Of a DNA stretch of 64,000 nt, positions 51,911 to 61,750 are shown piece after piece (positions within the stretch are counted from its first letter, which is position 1; each line of letters opens with the position of its first letter). Origin of the DNA: Pseudomonadota bacterium (lineage in GTDB: Bacteria; Pseudomonadota; Alphaproteobacteria; Rhodobacterales; Rhodobacteraceae); the NCBI GenBank assembly GCA_020161655.1, contig JAIUPC010000004.1, positions 248,001 to 312,000 on the forward strand, in the 5' to 3' direction. The notes under the pieces were generated by a model, which saw only the letters and a list, made by a program, of their open reading frames with translations, made no database searches and was not told the DNA's origin. The position numbers were made by a program, and so were the translations under genes.

Positions 51911-53482
51911 ATGTCCTCTCTGCGCGATGCCGCGATGAACTCCAAAGCCTGGCCTTTCGAGGAAGCGCGCCGCGTGCTGAAACGCTATGAGAAAAAGGCA
52001 CCGGAAAAGGGCTTTGTGCTATTCGAGACGGGCTATGGTCCGTCCGGTCTACCACATATCGGCACTTTCGGCGAGGTACAGCGGACGACGATGATCCGCC
52101 GGGCCTTCGAGATCATCAGTGACATTCCGACGCGGCTTTTCTGCTTTTCCGACGATCTAGACGGGATGCGGAAGGTGCCGGAGAACGTGCCGGAACAGGC
52201 AATGCTGAAGGCCAATCTTCAGCGGCCCCTGACCTCTGTCCCCGATCCTTTCGGCGAATACCCGAGCTTTGGCGACCACAACAACGCCATGCTGCGCCGG
52301 TTCCTCGATACCTTCGGCTTCGAGTACGAGTTCTTCAGCGCGACGGAATTCTACCGGTCCGGCCAGTTTGACGACACCCTGCGGCTGGCGGTGGAGCGCT
52401 ACGAGGCGATCATGGAGATCATGCTCGCATCGCTTCGTGAGGAGCGTCAGCAGACCTATTCCTGCTTTCTGCCGATCCACCCGGAAACGGGCCGGGTGCT
52501 TTACGTGCCGATCAAGCATGTCGACAAGAAAGAGCATACCGTCACCTTCGATGACGAGACGGGCCGCGAATGGACGCTGCCGGTCACGGGCGGCAATGTG
52601 AAGCTGCAATGGAAGCCGGATTTCGGCGCGCGCTGGGCAGCGCTCGACGTCGATTTCGAGATGTACGGCAAGGACCATTCGACCAACACGCCGATCTATG
52701 ACGGCATCTGCGAGGTTCTGGGCGGCAGGAAGCCCGAGCATTTCACCTATGAGCTATTCCTCGACGAGCATGGGCAGAAGATCTCGAAGTCGAAGGGCAA
52801 CGGGCTGACCATCGACGAATGGCTGACCTATGCGGCGACCGAGAGCCTTGGATACTTCATGTACCAGAAGCCGAAGACGGCGAAGCGGATGCATTTCGAC
52901 GTGATCCCGAAGGCGGTGGACGAATATCACCAGCAGCTCCGCGCCTTCCCGGATCAGGACGAGGGCGGCAAGCTCGCCAATCCGGTCTGGCATATCCACA
53001 ACGGGTTGCCGCCGGTATCCGACATGGTGGTGCCGTTCGCGATGCTGCTCAATCTGGCGTCGGTCGCGGGGGCCAAGGACAAGGACGGGCTCTGGGGCTT
53101 CATCCGGCGCTATGCGCCCGACGCGACGCCGGAGAAGAACCCGCAGATGGATGCGGCAGCCGGTTTCGCCGTGCGCTATTTCAATGACTTCGTCGCCCCC
53201 ACGCGGGTCTTCCGCGCGCCTTCGGACAAGGAGCGTGCGGCGATGGAGGACCTGGTCGCGCGGCTCAAGGTCTGGGACGGCGGGCTCGATGCGGAAGCCC
53301 TGCAGTCGATGGTCTTCGCCGTCGGCAAGGAGCACGGGTTCGAGCCGCTGCGCGACTGGTTCACGGCGCTTTACGAGGTGCTGCTGGGCGCAAGCCAAGG
53401 CCCGCGCTTCGGCGGTTTCATCGCACTTTACGGCGTGGATGAAAGCATCGCGCTGATCGAAAAGGCGCTGAAGGGCGCCTGA
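51911..53482 (+). CDS. lysK: lysine--tRNA ligase, class I
   Basis: 523 aa class I LysRS of the archaeal/alphaproteobacterial kind. HIGH motif [13 protein letters not shown] and KMSKS motif [11 protein letters not shown] are clear; SWAWPFEEA-like [15 protein letters not shown] opens the catalytic domain. The C-terminal helical anticodon-binding domain follows. ATG 51911; a second ATG eight codons on is possible. Confidence 0.94.
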   Translation: MSSLRDAAMNSKAWPFEEARRVLKRYEKKAPEKGFVLFETGYGPSGLPHIGTFGEVQRTTMIRRAFEIISDIPTRLFCFSDDLDGMRKVPENVPEQAMLKANLQRPLTSVPDPFGEYPSFGDHNNAMLRRFLDTFGFEYEFFSATEFYRSGQFDDTLRLAVERYEAIMEIMLASLREERQQTYSCFLPIHPETGRVLYVPIKHVDKKEHTVTFDDETGREWTLPVTGGNVKLQWKPDFGARWAALDVDFEMYGKDHSTNTPIYDGICEVLGGRKPEHFTYELFLDEHGQKISKSKGNGLTIDEWLTYAATESLGYFMYQKPKTAKRMHFDVIPKAVDEYHQQLRAFPDQDEGGKLANPVWHIHNGLPPVSDMVVPFAMLLNLASVAGAKDKDGLWGFIRRYAPDATPEKNPQMDAAAGFAVRYFNDFVAPTRVFRAPSDKERAAMEDLVARLKVWDGGLDAEALQSMVFAVGKEHGFEPLRDWFTALYEVLLGASQGPRFGGFIALYGVDESIALIEKALKGA

Positions 53483-53488
53483 GGCGCC

Positions 53489-54364
53489 TCAGCCGCGCCA
53501 GACGTCCCACCAGTTCCGCCAGCGGCGGGCGAGGGCGGGGGCCGGTTCGGCGAAGAGCCGCGCGCCGGCGCGCCAGGATTTCGCGAGGAGCTTCGCTTCT
53601 TCGTCGCCCGCCGTGGCGGCGATCGCGGCGGCGATCTCATCCCCGGCGAAGGCGTCGGTGCCGAGGGTTTCGACCAGATTGGCGAGGTCGCGGGCATCGC
53701 CCAAAGCCTCGCCGAGCTTGTCGCAGGCGGAGACATGGGCGGCCATCATCTCGGGCCAGATCGGGCTGAGGAGGCGGGCGTGGTACCAGTGGTCCTTGAC
53801 CCGCTTGCGGAACAGATGGAGCGACTCCGCACCGGTCTTGTCGCGTGCCTTGCGCATGGAGCGGCGGCAGGCGTCCCAGGACCGTTCAAGCCCGCCTGAG
53901 AGGCTGTCGAAGCCCTTGTGGCGGATCTTCCAGTCTTCGATGCCGGCCGCGATGGTGGCAAGCGCCTGACGGTGTGCTTCCAACCGCTCTTCGGGCTTGA
54001 TCGCGTCGCCTGAGGCTGGGGCGAGGCGGTCGCGGAGGGCGGCGGTTTCCGCCCGCGGCAGATCGGTTCGCGCGACGGCGCGGTCGAAGGTCAGGGTGAG
54101 GACATCGGCGTCGCGAAGGGGCGCGATGAGGCGGGCAGCCTCGCGCAGGGCGGCGTTCTCACGTTCGAAGTCGCGGAAGCCGGGGCGGACGAGGCGGAGG
54201 AGCGCGCGGGTCTTCTTCACGTTCTTGCGAAGCTCATGCACCAGCGTCTCGCGCGGCAGCGAGGCGTCGTCGAGGATCAGGCGGGAGGTTTCGAGAAGTT
54301 CGCCGGCGATGCGGCGCACGGCCTTTTCGCTGGATTTGTCATCGGGTCTGAAGGCGAAGGGCAA
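53489..54364 (-). CDS. CHAD domain-containing protein
   Basis: 291 aa helical protein with conserved His and basic residues for polyphosphate binding: VHELRKNVKKTRALLRLVRPGF, LIAPLRDADVLTLTFD, LHLFRKRVKDHWYHARLL and LGDARDLANLVE. I chose TTG 54364, since GGAGACCACC precedes it and the family usually begins PFAFRPDD; GTG 54415 is the alternative. Convergent with lysK. Confidence 0.8.
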   Translation of the reverse strand: MPFAFRPDDKSSEKAVRRIAGELLETSRLILDDASLPRETLVHELRKNVKKTRALLRLVRPGFRDFERENAALREAARLIAPLRDADVLTLTFDRAVARTDLPRAETAALRDRLAPASGDAIKPEERLEAHRQALATIAAGIEDWKIRHKGFDSLSGGLERSWDACRRSMRKARDKTGAESLHLFRKRVKDHWYHARLLSPIWPEMMAAHVSACDKLGEALGDARDLANLVETLGTDAFAGDEIAAAIAATAGDEEAKLLAKSWRAGARLFAEPAPALARRWRNWWDVWRG

Positions 54365-54462
54365 GGTGGTCTCCGGGCGGGCTGGCCAAGGGGAATTGAT
54401 TTTGGATCGCGTCACCGGGCAGCTACACTCCCAATGTAACAGATTGGTGGAAGGATGCGGAG

Positions 54463-54870
54463 ATGAAGCTGATCCGTCTTGCCGGTGCCGCTGTGTTGAG
54501 CCTTGCCGCCACTTTCGCCGGGGCGGATGAGGCGGCGGATATTCGCGATGTCATCGGCGATCAGGTGACGGCCTTTGGCGCCGGGGATCTGCCGACCGCC
54601 TATTCCTTCGCCTCGCCCGATATCCAGGCGATCTTTCCCTCGCCCGAGATATTCGGCGGCATGGTGCGGCAGGGCTATCCGATGATCTGGCAGCCGGCGG
54701 AGGTCGTCTATTTCGACCTCAGGACCGAAGGCGGCAAATGGCTGCAGCGGATGGGGTTCCGGGACGGGTCCGGCGCGTTGCACCTTTTCGATTACGAGAT
54801 GATCCCCGGCACAGGCGGCTGGCGCATCGACGGCGTGGTGCCTGTGGCGGACCCCGGTGCTGCGGTCTGA
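54463..54870 (+). CDS. DUF4864 domain-containing exported protein
   Basis: 135 aa. Signal peptide LIRLAGAAVLSLAATFAGA. DIRDVIGDQVTAFGAGDLPTAYSFASPDIQAIFPSPEIFGGMVRQGYPMIW is the DUF4864 pattern, related in fold to NTF2-like proteins. ATG has GAAGGATGCGGAG upstream. Function unknown. Confidence 0.85.
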   Translation: MKLIRLAGAAVLSLAATFAGADEAADIRDVIGDQVTAFGAGDLPTAYSFASPDIQAIFPSPEIFGGMVRQGYPMIWQPAEVVYFDLRTEGGKWLQRMGFRDGSGALHLFDYEMIPGTGGWRIDGVVPVADPGAAV

Positions 54871-55045
54871 GGAGCGCGCGGTGGTCTAAGACCTTTCTTA
54901 CCACCGGGCGCTAGAACCGGCGGCGAGGGCCGGTGCGCCCGAGGGCATTTCCGACAGGAGCAGGCAGCCTGCAGCGGCGGGCGGGGAGGGGCGACCCTTT
55001 CCCGCCCGACCTATGCGGGGCCGCGCAGCAAGAAGGGTTCAACGG

Positions 55046-57343
55046 ATGAACAAGGCGATTACCGACGGGCTGGTCTTCATGCCGCCGGCGTTCCAACTGG
55101 GGCTTGATGTCTGGTCGAGTGGCGATGGCACGCCGGGCGCGCCGAGCTGGAACGGGTCGCCCGACGCTGTGCTGGTGCCGGCCGATCAGGATTTCGGCGG
55201 TTGTCTTGAGCTGGTGAAATCCTCTGCCACCATCAAGCTCCGCCATACCGGCGACACCCCGATCCTGCCGGGCTGCTACCTTCGCGTCCGCGCGAGGGTC
55301 AAGGCGATGAGCGGCAACCTCCCGGCAGCGCGCATCGCCGGATGGGCGGGCGGCGCCGGCAATGTCAATGTGGCTGGCGTGGTGGAGACCGGCGCCTCGG
55401 TGCAGTTGACCGCCTATGGCAAGGTCGAGACCGTCGAGGCCATCGTCGGCACCGGCAGTCGGACGGGCGTCGACATGAGCTGGGGCACGGCGGCGATCTT
55501 CGGTCACTTCGGGCTGGACCTGACCGGGCCGAATGGCGGCGTGGTGCGCATCGACGATATCGAGATCGAGGATGTGACCGCGGTCTTCCTGCGCAACATG
55601 CTCGATGTCGTTGACGTGCGCGACTACGGCGCAGTCGGTGACGGCATCGCCAATGACGCGGCGGCCTTCGAGGCGGCGGATGCGGCGGCGGCGGCGACGG
55701 GGCGCACGCTTTTGGTTTCGGCCGGGACCTATTTCCTTGACGGCGATGTCACTTTCGAGGCGCCGGCTCGGTTCGAGGGCAGGGTGACGATGCCGGTGAA
55801 CCGCCGTCTTGCGATGACGCGGAGCTTTGACCTGAACAGCTATGCCGCGGCCTTCGGCGACGAGGAGCTTGGCTTCAGGAAGGCCTTCCAGGCGCTTCTG
55901 AATTTCGCCGACCACGAGTCGCTTGACCTTTGCGGCCGGCGGATCGAGGTGACGGCGCCGATCGACATGCAGGCGGCGGTGAACAACAAGACCACCTTCG
56001 CCACCCGCCGCGTGATCCGCAACGGGCAGTTCAACGTCATCGACGGGCCCGCCTGGGCGCCGACCGTCGCGACGTCGCAGGCGACCTACAGCAGCACCAA
56101 CGAGCGGGTATTGTCCGGAGTGGTGAACATCGCGAACGTCGCGGTGGGGTCGCTGGTCACCGGCACCGGGGTCGGGCGCGAGGTTTACGTGACCTCGGTC
56201 AATGTCGGGGCGGGGACGGCGGCGCTGAGTCAGCCGCTTTACGGTGCGGCGGGAACGCAGGCCTATACCTTCACCCGGTTCAAGTATGTTCTGGACTTCG
56301 CGGGCTTTTCGTCGCTCTCGAAAATGACGCTCGACGATGTCGAGTTGCAGTGCAACGGCAGCGCTAGCGGCATAATGCTGGCGCCGAGCGGCTCGGTGTT
56401 CCAGATACGCGACTGCCATATCACCAAGCCCCGCGACCGCGGCATCACCTCCATCGGCGACGGCTGCCAGGGCATGATGATCGACCGCTGCCAGTTCGCG
56501 TCAAACGAAAGCCCGCTTCGGTCGCAGGATCGCCTGTCGATCGGCTTCAACGCCAATGCCAACGATCTGAAGATCCGCGACAACCGGGCGATGCACTTCC
56601 GGCATTTTGCCGTCCTTGGCGGGGCGGGCAACCTCATCTCAGGCAATCACTGGTTTCAGGGCGACGATCAGGCGGCGGGGGTGCGGCTTCCCGGCCTCGT
56701 GCTGTCGGGCACCGATGTGAAGACGACGTTGACGGGCAATTACATCGACAATTCGTACATCGAGTGGACGAACGAGTATGAAAGCGATCCGTCCTTCGCC
56801 AACCAGTATTCCTTCAGCGGGCTGACCGTCACCGGCAACAGCTTCACCGCCAGCGATGTGGCGCCCTGGTTCCGCTGGTTCGTCATCAAGCCGTACGGCG
56901 CAGGGCATTTCGTCCAGGGGCTGAACCTCAGTGGCAATGTTTTCAAGGCCCTGAATGGGGCGGTTGACCGCGTCGAGGCGGTGGACACGACCTTTGCGCC
57001 GCTCGACAATTCGCGGATGCGCAACATCTCGATCGGGGCGAACAGCTTCACTGCCGTGACGCAGCTTTGCGCGAACCCGGTCCGTATCCGCCACGATCAG
57101 GCGAGCGTCGCGACGGTCTGGACGGTGGATGGTGCCGCATACCTTCCGTTCGGCGGCTGGGCGCGCAATGTGGAAGCGGTGGTTGCACATGGGATGATCA
57201 CCGGCCCGGTCGGTGAGCGGCGGAGCGACATGCCCTATGTGGGCGTCGAACAGGGGGCGGCGAAAGACCGGGTCACGCTGAACTGGCTGGGCGGGTCGAA
57301 GGGATCGGTGCTGGTCACCCTTCGCATGGACAACCCGAACTGA
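55046..57343 (+). CDS. large right-handed beta-helix protein (pectate lyase/GH28-related)
   Basis: 765 aa without a classical signal peptide. Around residue 190 VVDVRDYGAVGDGIANDAAAFEAADAAAAATG is the start motif of GH28-related/pectate-lyase-3 proteins; then many short beta repeats (FQIRDCHITKPRDRGITSI, NDLKIRDNRAMHFRHFAVLGG). N-terminal 180 residues look like a jelly-roll. Such proteins may cut or be part of exopolysaccharide machinery. ATG 55046 follows AAGAAGGG. Substrate unknown. Confidence 0.75.
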   Translation: MNKAITDGLVFMPPAFQLGLDVWSSGDGTPGAPSWNGSPDAVLVPADQDFGGCLELVKSSATIKLRHTGDTPILPGCYLRVRARVKAMSGNLPAARIAGWAGGAGNVNVAGVVETGASVQLTAYGKVETVEAIVGTGSRTGVDMSWGTAAIFGHFGLDLTGPNGGVVRIDDIEIEDVTAVFLRNMLDVVDVRDYGAVGDGIANDAAAFEAADAAAAATGRTLLVSAGTYFLDGDVTFEAPARFEGRVTMPVNRRLAMTRSFDLNSYAAAFGDEELGFRKAFQALLNFADHESLDLCGRRIEVTAPIDMQAAVNNKTTFATRRVIRNGQFNVIDGPAWAPTVATSQATYSSTNERVLSGVVNIANVAVGSLVTGTGVGREVYVTSVNVGAGTAALSQPLYGAAGTQAYTFTRFKYVLDFAGFSSLSKMTLDDVELQCNGSASGIMLAPSGSVFQIRDCHITKPRDRGITSIGDGCQGMMIDRCQFASNESPLRSQDRLSIGFNANANDLKIRDNRAMHFRHFAVLGGAGNLISGNHWFQGDDQAAGVRLPGLVLSGTDVKTTLTGNYIDNSYIEWTNEYESDPSFANQYSFSGLTVTGNSFTASDVAPWFRWFVIKPYGAGHFVQGLNLSGNVFKALNGAVDRVEAVDTTFAPLDNSRMRNISIGANSFTAVTQLCANPVRIRHDQASVATVWTVDGAAYLPFGGWARNVEAVVAHGMITGPVGERRSDMPYVGVEQGAAKDRVTLNWLGGSKGSVLVTLRMDNPN

Positions 57344-57345
57344 AC

Positions 57346-59028
57346 CTAGAGCGGCGGCGGCGGCGGGTAGGCTGACAGGATCTCGGACCAGAGCACGCGC
57401 CGGTCGAGAGGCTTTGTCAGGAAGCCGTTCAGGCCGATCATGCGATAGTGGTCGCGCAGGTTGCCGAGCGTATCGGCCGTCAGCGCGACCACGGGCACGT
57501 CGGCCCATGTCGCGCCGGATTGCCGGATAGACTGCAGCGTCGCCTCGCCGTCCATGTCCGGCATGTTCATGTCGAGAAGCACGAGGTCGTACTCACCGGT
57601 CGCCAGGCGTTCGAGGGCATCGGGACCGCTGGCTGCTTCGGTTGCCTCGATCCTGAGGCTGCGCAGCATCTGGGCAACGACGAGCCGGTTGCTGGAGATA
57701 TCGTCGACGACAAGGGTGCGGAGCCGGCCATAGACCGTCTCCGCCCCCGTCACTGGTGGATCGGGCACGGTGACGAAGGGCAGTTCGATCCGGGCCACAA
57801 GCGTATGGTCAGGTGCCCGCAGGACGGCACTGTTCGCGCCCATCACGCCGGCGATGCTGTTGATGAGCGACAGGCCGATGGTTTCCCCTTCCAGCCCGGC
57901 GAGGCGGGGACGCTCACTGGCATCGGGGAGCACGGCGGCGGGCTTGTTTGCCGCCATGGTGAACCGCAGGCGATCCTTGCGGCCCGGCGCAAGGGCGCAG
58001 CGGGCGTTAAGCTCCACGGGCAGCGCCAGATCGTGTTCGCTGATCGCGATGGTAGCGAGATGGGTGAGGCACTTGCGCAGGAGAATCGGATCGAAGCGGC
58101 CAAACTCCGGCACTTCGGGGGCAATCTCGGTCGTGATCCGCGCCGGGCTCCCGCCGATGAGCGGCAGGATCTGCCGTTCGATCCTTTCGATCTCGGGCCG
58201 GATGACGACGGTGGCGGGACGGAACTGCAACTTGCCCTCGGCGGCGGCGGAAAGGTCGATCACATCCTCGACCAGCGTTTCAAGCCCGCGGGCGGCAAGT
58301 TCGATCTGGGCGGCGTGACCGCGCGCGGCCTCGATGCCATTGGCGTCCCGCAAGAGCTGGCTGTGGCCGAGAAGCGCGTTGAGCGGCGTCCGCACCTCAT
58401 GATCCATTGCCGCGAGGAACCGCGTCTTTGCGGCACTCGCCTCGCGGGCGCGTTCGGCGACCTCGACCAGATCGCGCTGGGCGCGGTGGTTTTGCAGAAG
58501 CGCCGAGATGAAATAGCCCAAGAGCGCGATGCAGCCGCCAAGCGCCAGCGCGCCACTCAGCTGCGTTTCGGCGCTCGTCATCTCAGAAATCGGCATCCAG
58601 AGGGCGACAAGTGCCGCCGGCAATCCGGTGGCGATGCCGCAGGGCAAATGGGCGGAGCGCACGCTGGAGGCATTGAGTAGGGCTCCGACAACGGCAAGGA
58701 AGGCAAGGAACTTCAGCAAGGGATCGTCCATGTGCCAGACCAGCGCCGCAGGGAGCAGGTAGATGACGTTGGTCAGCGCCGAGACGACCAGGAACATCAG
58801 GTGGCGGAGCCGGGTCGGTTCATGCGTCAGGTGACGCAGCAGCCGGGTCTGGGCAATGTCGGCGCCAACCAAGGCGATGTAGCTAAAGAAGATGACCCAG
58901 AACGGCAGGAGAAACGAGCCGAGGGCAAAGGTCAGGAGAATGCCGGTATGGCGGGAAACCAAATCTGCCTTGAGCCGCAGAAGCTGGCGGCGCACGTCAT
59001 CCTGCCAGGCTGGGCTGAATTCTCTCAA
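57346..59028 (-). CDS. hybrid sensor histidine kinase/response regulator with degenerate ATPase domain
   Basis: 560 aa. About six transmembrane helices (residues 25-180), a HisKA domain with the phospho-acceptor box AAMDHEVRTPLNALLGH near 210, a region where HATPase should be (about 280-415), and an intact receiver (VVDDISSNRL, DLVLLDMNMPDMDGE, ALTADT, TKPLD). In the ATPase region the N-box reads LLRKCLTHLATIAISE with the Mg-binding Asn missing, and no DxGxG box is seen. So it may not autophosphorylate. No partner regulator adjacent. Confidence 0.83.
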   Translation of the reverse strand: MREFSPAWQDDVRRQLLRLKADLVSRHTGILLTFALGSFLLPFWVIFFSYIALVGADIAQTRLLRHLTHEPTRLRHLMFLVVSALTNVIYLLPAALVWHMDDPLLKFLAFLAVVGALLNASSVRSAHLPCGIATGLPAALVALWMPISEMTSAETQLSGALALGGCIALLGYFISALLQNHRAQRDLVEVAERAREASAAKTRFLAAMDHEVRTPLNALLGHSQLLRDANGIEAARGHAAQIELAARGLETLVEDVIDLSAAAEGKLQFRPATVVIRPEIERIERQILPLIGGSPARITTEIAPEVPEFGRFDPILLRKCLTHLATIAISEHDLALPVELNARCALAPGRKDRLRFTMAANKPAAVLPDASERPRLAGLEGETIGLSLINSIAGVMGANSAVLRAPDHTLVARIELPFVTVPDPPVTGAETVYGRLRTLVVDDISSNRLVVAQMLRSLRIEATEAASGPDALERLATGEYDLVLLDMNMPDMDGEATLQSIRQSGATWADVPVVALTADTLGNLRDHYRMIGLNGFLTKPLDRRVLWSEILSAYPPPPPL

Positions 59029-59078
59029 AGCTTTCCGTCCGTTATGGCGCGACAGGCGACAATTCGAATTTCACTACA

Positions 59079-59573
59079 TTACCAAACTGTAAGATCATTT
59101 TTTGCAAGAGCATAGGCCTTGCCGAAGCCCGCATTGAGATGCCCGCCGTGAATCTCGAAGGCGACATATCTGAAGTCAGGAAAATCGACATAGAGTTTCG
59201 CCTTCGGGTGGAGTTGCAACCAGCCCTCGCGGCGGCGCGCATGTTCCGCACCCTTCGGCACCACCCGTGCTGTGGCCCTGAGCGAGAGGCGCGGATGGGT
59301 CAGGGGATCACCCCTGGTGTCCGGATCGCCGATCAGAAGGGCCGCGCGCGGGTCGGCCTTGAGCGCACGGGCATGGTAGGAAAGGTCCGAGATCAGCGTG
59401 AGGAATTCGCCCTCAGGGCTTACAGAAAAGGCAATTCGGCTGACATAGGGGCCACCATGTTCAGGATCGGTCACGGCGAGCGCGGCGGTGCGCGCCGCGG
59501 TCAGAAGCTGCCGTGCGAGGTGCCGGGCGTCGTCATCCGTGTCGCGGAGGGTCTTCGGCGGGTCGGTCGTCAT
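59079..59573 (-). CDS. pyridoxamine 5'-phosphate oxidase-fold / HugZ-like protein
   Basis: 164 aa split-barrel flavin or heme binding fold. ARQLLTAARTAALAVTDPEHGGPYVSRIAFSVSPEGEFLTLISDLSYHARALKADPRAALLIGD is typical of HugZ/PNPOx-like proteins with the SxLxxHxxNL-like SDLSYHARAL. Function in heme or flavin chemistry is inferred. Confidence 0.82.
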   Translation of the reverse strand: MTTDPPKTLRDTDDDARHLARQLLTAARTAALAVTDPEHGGPYVSRIAFSVSPEGEFLTLISDLSYHARALKADPRAALLIGDPDTRGDPLTHPRLSLRATARVVPKGAEHARRREGWLQLHPKAKLYVDFPDFRYVAFEIHGGHLNAGFGKAYALAKNDLTVW

Positions 59574-59671
59574 GGTCTACCGGGGCATGAACAGAAGGGG
59601 GTACTTGACAGCAGTCGGACCACTCATCAGGGTCCGGCGCAAGGCAGAAATCGGCGACCGAGAGCCCGGCA

Positions 59672-61387
59672 ATGCGCAGCGCAACCCCAAGTTTCAGCGA
59701 ACAGTTTCTTCCCAAACTGGCAACAGTGCTACGCGAAGGTTATGGCCGGAAAGAACTCAGGGCCGACCTGATCGCCGGGCTGACCGTCGCGATCGTCGCG
59801 CTGCCCCTGTCCATGGCCATTGCGATCGCGTCGGGCGTCGGGCCGGAGCGCGGGCTTTTCACGGCGATCGTCGGGGGCGCGCTGGTCTCGGCGCTCGGCG
59901 GATCACGGTTCCAGATCGGCGGGCCGGCGGGCGCCTTCATCGTGCTGGTCGCAGTCTGCGTGGCCGATATCGGGGCGGCGGGCCTGGCGACGGCGGTGCT
60001 GATGGCCGGGGTGTTTCTGGCCGTGGCGGGGTTCCTGAGGTTCGGGACCTACGTCAAGTACATCCCCTATCCTGTCACCGTAGGGTTCACCGCTGCCATC
60101 GCCGTCATCATCTTTGCCAGCCAGGTGAAGGACCTCTTCGGCCTGACGTTGGCAGGGGCGGAGCCGGCCGCGCTCTGGCCGAAGATCGAGGCGCTCTGGC
60201 AGGCGCGCGGCACGGTGACCTGGCAGGCGGTTGCGGTGGCGATTGGCACCATCGGGTTGATCCAGGGCCTGAAACGGTTCAGGCCACACTGGCCGGGGCT
60301 TCTGATCGCCGTCACCGCCGCTTCGGTCGTCGCCGCCGTCCTGAAGCTGCCGGTCGAAACCATCGGTACCCGCTTTGGCGAATTGCCGCGGCTTCTGCCG
60401 GCGCCGGCGATCCCTGACCTCAGGCCCGGCGCGCTGATTCAGGCGCTGCCCTATGCCTTCAGCTTCGCCCTTCTCGGCGCCATCGAGTCGCTTCTTTCGG
60501 CCGTCGTCGCCGACGGCATGACCGGGCGGCATCACCGGTCGAATGCCGAACTGGTGGCCCAGGGCATCGCCAATATCGGCTCGGCGCTCTTCGGCGGCAT
60601 CATGGTGACGGGGACCATCGCCCGCACCGCAACCAATGTCCGCGCCGGGGCGCATGGCCCGATGGCCGGCATCTTCCATTCCGCCTTTGTCCTTCTCTTC
60701 ATGCTGGCCTTTGCGCCGCTTGCCTCGGCCATTCCGCTGGCGGCGCTGGCCGGGGTGCTGGCCATCGTCGCCTGGAACATGATCGAGAAGGAGGAGTTCT
60801 GGATGCTGCTGCGCACCTCCTCCGGGGATGCGCTGGTGCTGCTTGTCACCTTCCTGCTGGTCATCTTCCGCGACCTGACCGAAGGCATCCTCGTCGGCTT
60901 CGTCCTTGGGGCGGTGCTCTTCATCCGCCGCATGTCCGAAGCGGCGCAGGTGGAGGAGCGCGCGCCCCTTGCGCCCGAGGATCGGGCGGACGAGCTTTCG
61001 CAATACGACAGCGGCAGCGCCACCGGTGAAGAGGTCATGGTCTACCGGATCAAGGGCGCCTTCTTCTTCGGTGCGGCCTCGACCGTGGGCGCGGTGCTTG
61101 ACCGCATCGCCGACCGGCCCCGCGCCTTCGTCATCGACTTCACCGAGGTGCCGTTCCTCGACAGTTCGGCGGCGCATTCGGTGGAGCTTCTGGCGCGCAA
61201 GATGGCGCGGAAGGGCGGGCGGCTTTACATCAGCGGCACCAGTGCTGACATCCGCCGCACGCTCCTGTCGCTCGGCCTCAGGGCGCCGCGCGCGCATTAC
61301 GCGCTCGACATCGACGAGGCGGTCGCCGCGGCCCGCCGCGATCTGGCCGGGGCGCAGGGCGGGATGCAACCTGACGCGGTGTCCTGA
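59672..61387 (+). CDS. SulP-family inorganic anion transporter with STAS domain
   Basis: 571 aa. LRADLIAGLTVAIVALPLSMAIAIASGVGPERGLFTAIVGG and GSRFQIGGPAGAFIV are SulP signatures; about 12 helices follow. The C-terminal STAS domain begins VMVYRIKGAFFFGAAS with DFTEVPFLDSSAAHSVELL. It moves sulfate, bicarbonate or another anion across the inner membrane. GAGAG precedes ATG 59672. Confidence 0.9.
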   Translation: MRSATPSFSEQFLPKLATVLREGYGRKELRADLIAGLTVAIVALPLSMAIAIASGVGPERGLFTAIVGGALVSALGGSRFQIGGPAGAFIVLVAVCVADIGAAGLATAVLMAGVFLAVAGFLRFGTYVKYIPYPVTVGFTAAIAVIIFASQVKDLFGLTLAGAEPAALWPKIEALWQARGTVTWQAVAVAIGTIGLIQGLKRFRPHWPGLLIAVTAASVVAAVLKLPVETIGTRFGELPRLLPAPAIPDLRPGALIQALPYAFSFALLGAIESLLSAVVADGMTGRHHRSNAELVAQGIANIGSALFGGIMVTGTIARTATNVRAGAHGPMAGIFHSAFVLLFMLAFAPLASAIPLAALAGVLAIVAWNMIEKEEFWMLLRTSSGDALVLLVTFLLVIFRDLTEGILVGFVLGAVLFIRRMSEAAQVEERAPLAPEDRADELSQYDSGSATGEEVMVYRIKGAFFFGAASTVGAVLDRIADRPRAFVIDFTEVPFLDSSAAHSVELLARKMARKGGRLYISGTSADIRRTLLSLGLRAPRAHYALDIDEAVAAARRDLAGAQGGMQPDAVS

Positions 61388-61750
61388 GCCGCGAATCCTT
61401 CGCGCGAATCGCCCCTGAAGTGTCAGCGTTAACAGCCGTTGCGCCGCTTTGCGTGGCCTTCCGGGCGGAGGATTCCGGCGAGATTGCCTGATTTTGGCCA
61501 GAGCAGGCTGCATCACCGTTCCGTGAACAGCCAAATCCTTGATTTCAGCGGATTTCACCGGAGAAGACGGCAATTCGTTTACAGTGTCATCACTTAATCA
61601 GTCAATAAATTAACAGAAAAACTCAATGTTTAAAATATGTTAGAAATCTGGCGGCATTTAGTTTACTATTTCCCGTGACGCGATGTGAATGCGCAAGATT
61701 CTTGCGCGGGGCCGGCATCGCGGGGGCAAATCACTAGGGAGGTCATCGCC
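61388..61750 (+). promoter_or_regulatory. AT-rich regulatory region upstream of acsA (no gene seen)
   Basis: 363 bases without a credible ORF. From about 61585 it is strikingly AT-rich (TCAGTCAATAAATTAACAG, AATGTTTAAAATATG) compared with the surroundings, the usual look of a promoter with upstream activator sites. The acsA ribosome binding site AGGGAGG is at its end. I could not assign a factor. Confidence 0.5.

Noticed and set aside
55013-55045. Earlier start for the beta-helix protein
   Set aside because: Arg-rich extension without a binding site; AAGAAGGG precedes ATG 55046.
61685-61750. In-frame upstream start for acsA
   Set aside because: It adds 22 residues with no match to the family and lacks a ribosome binding site, whereas AGGGAGG precedes ATG 61751.
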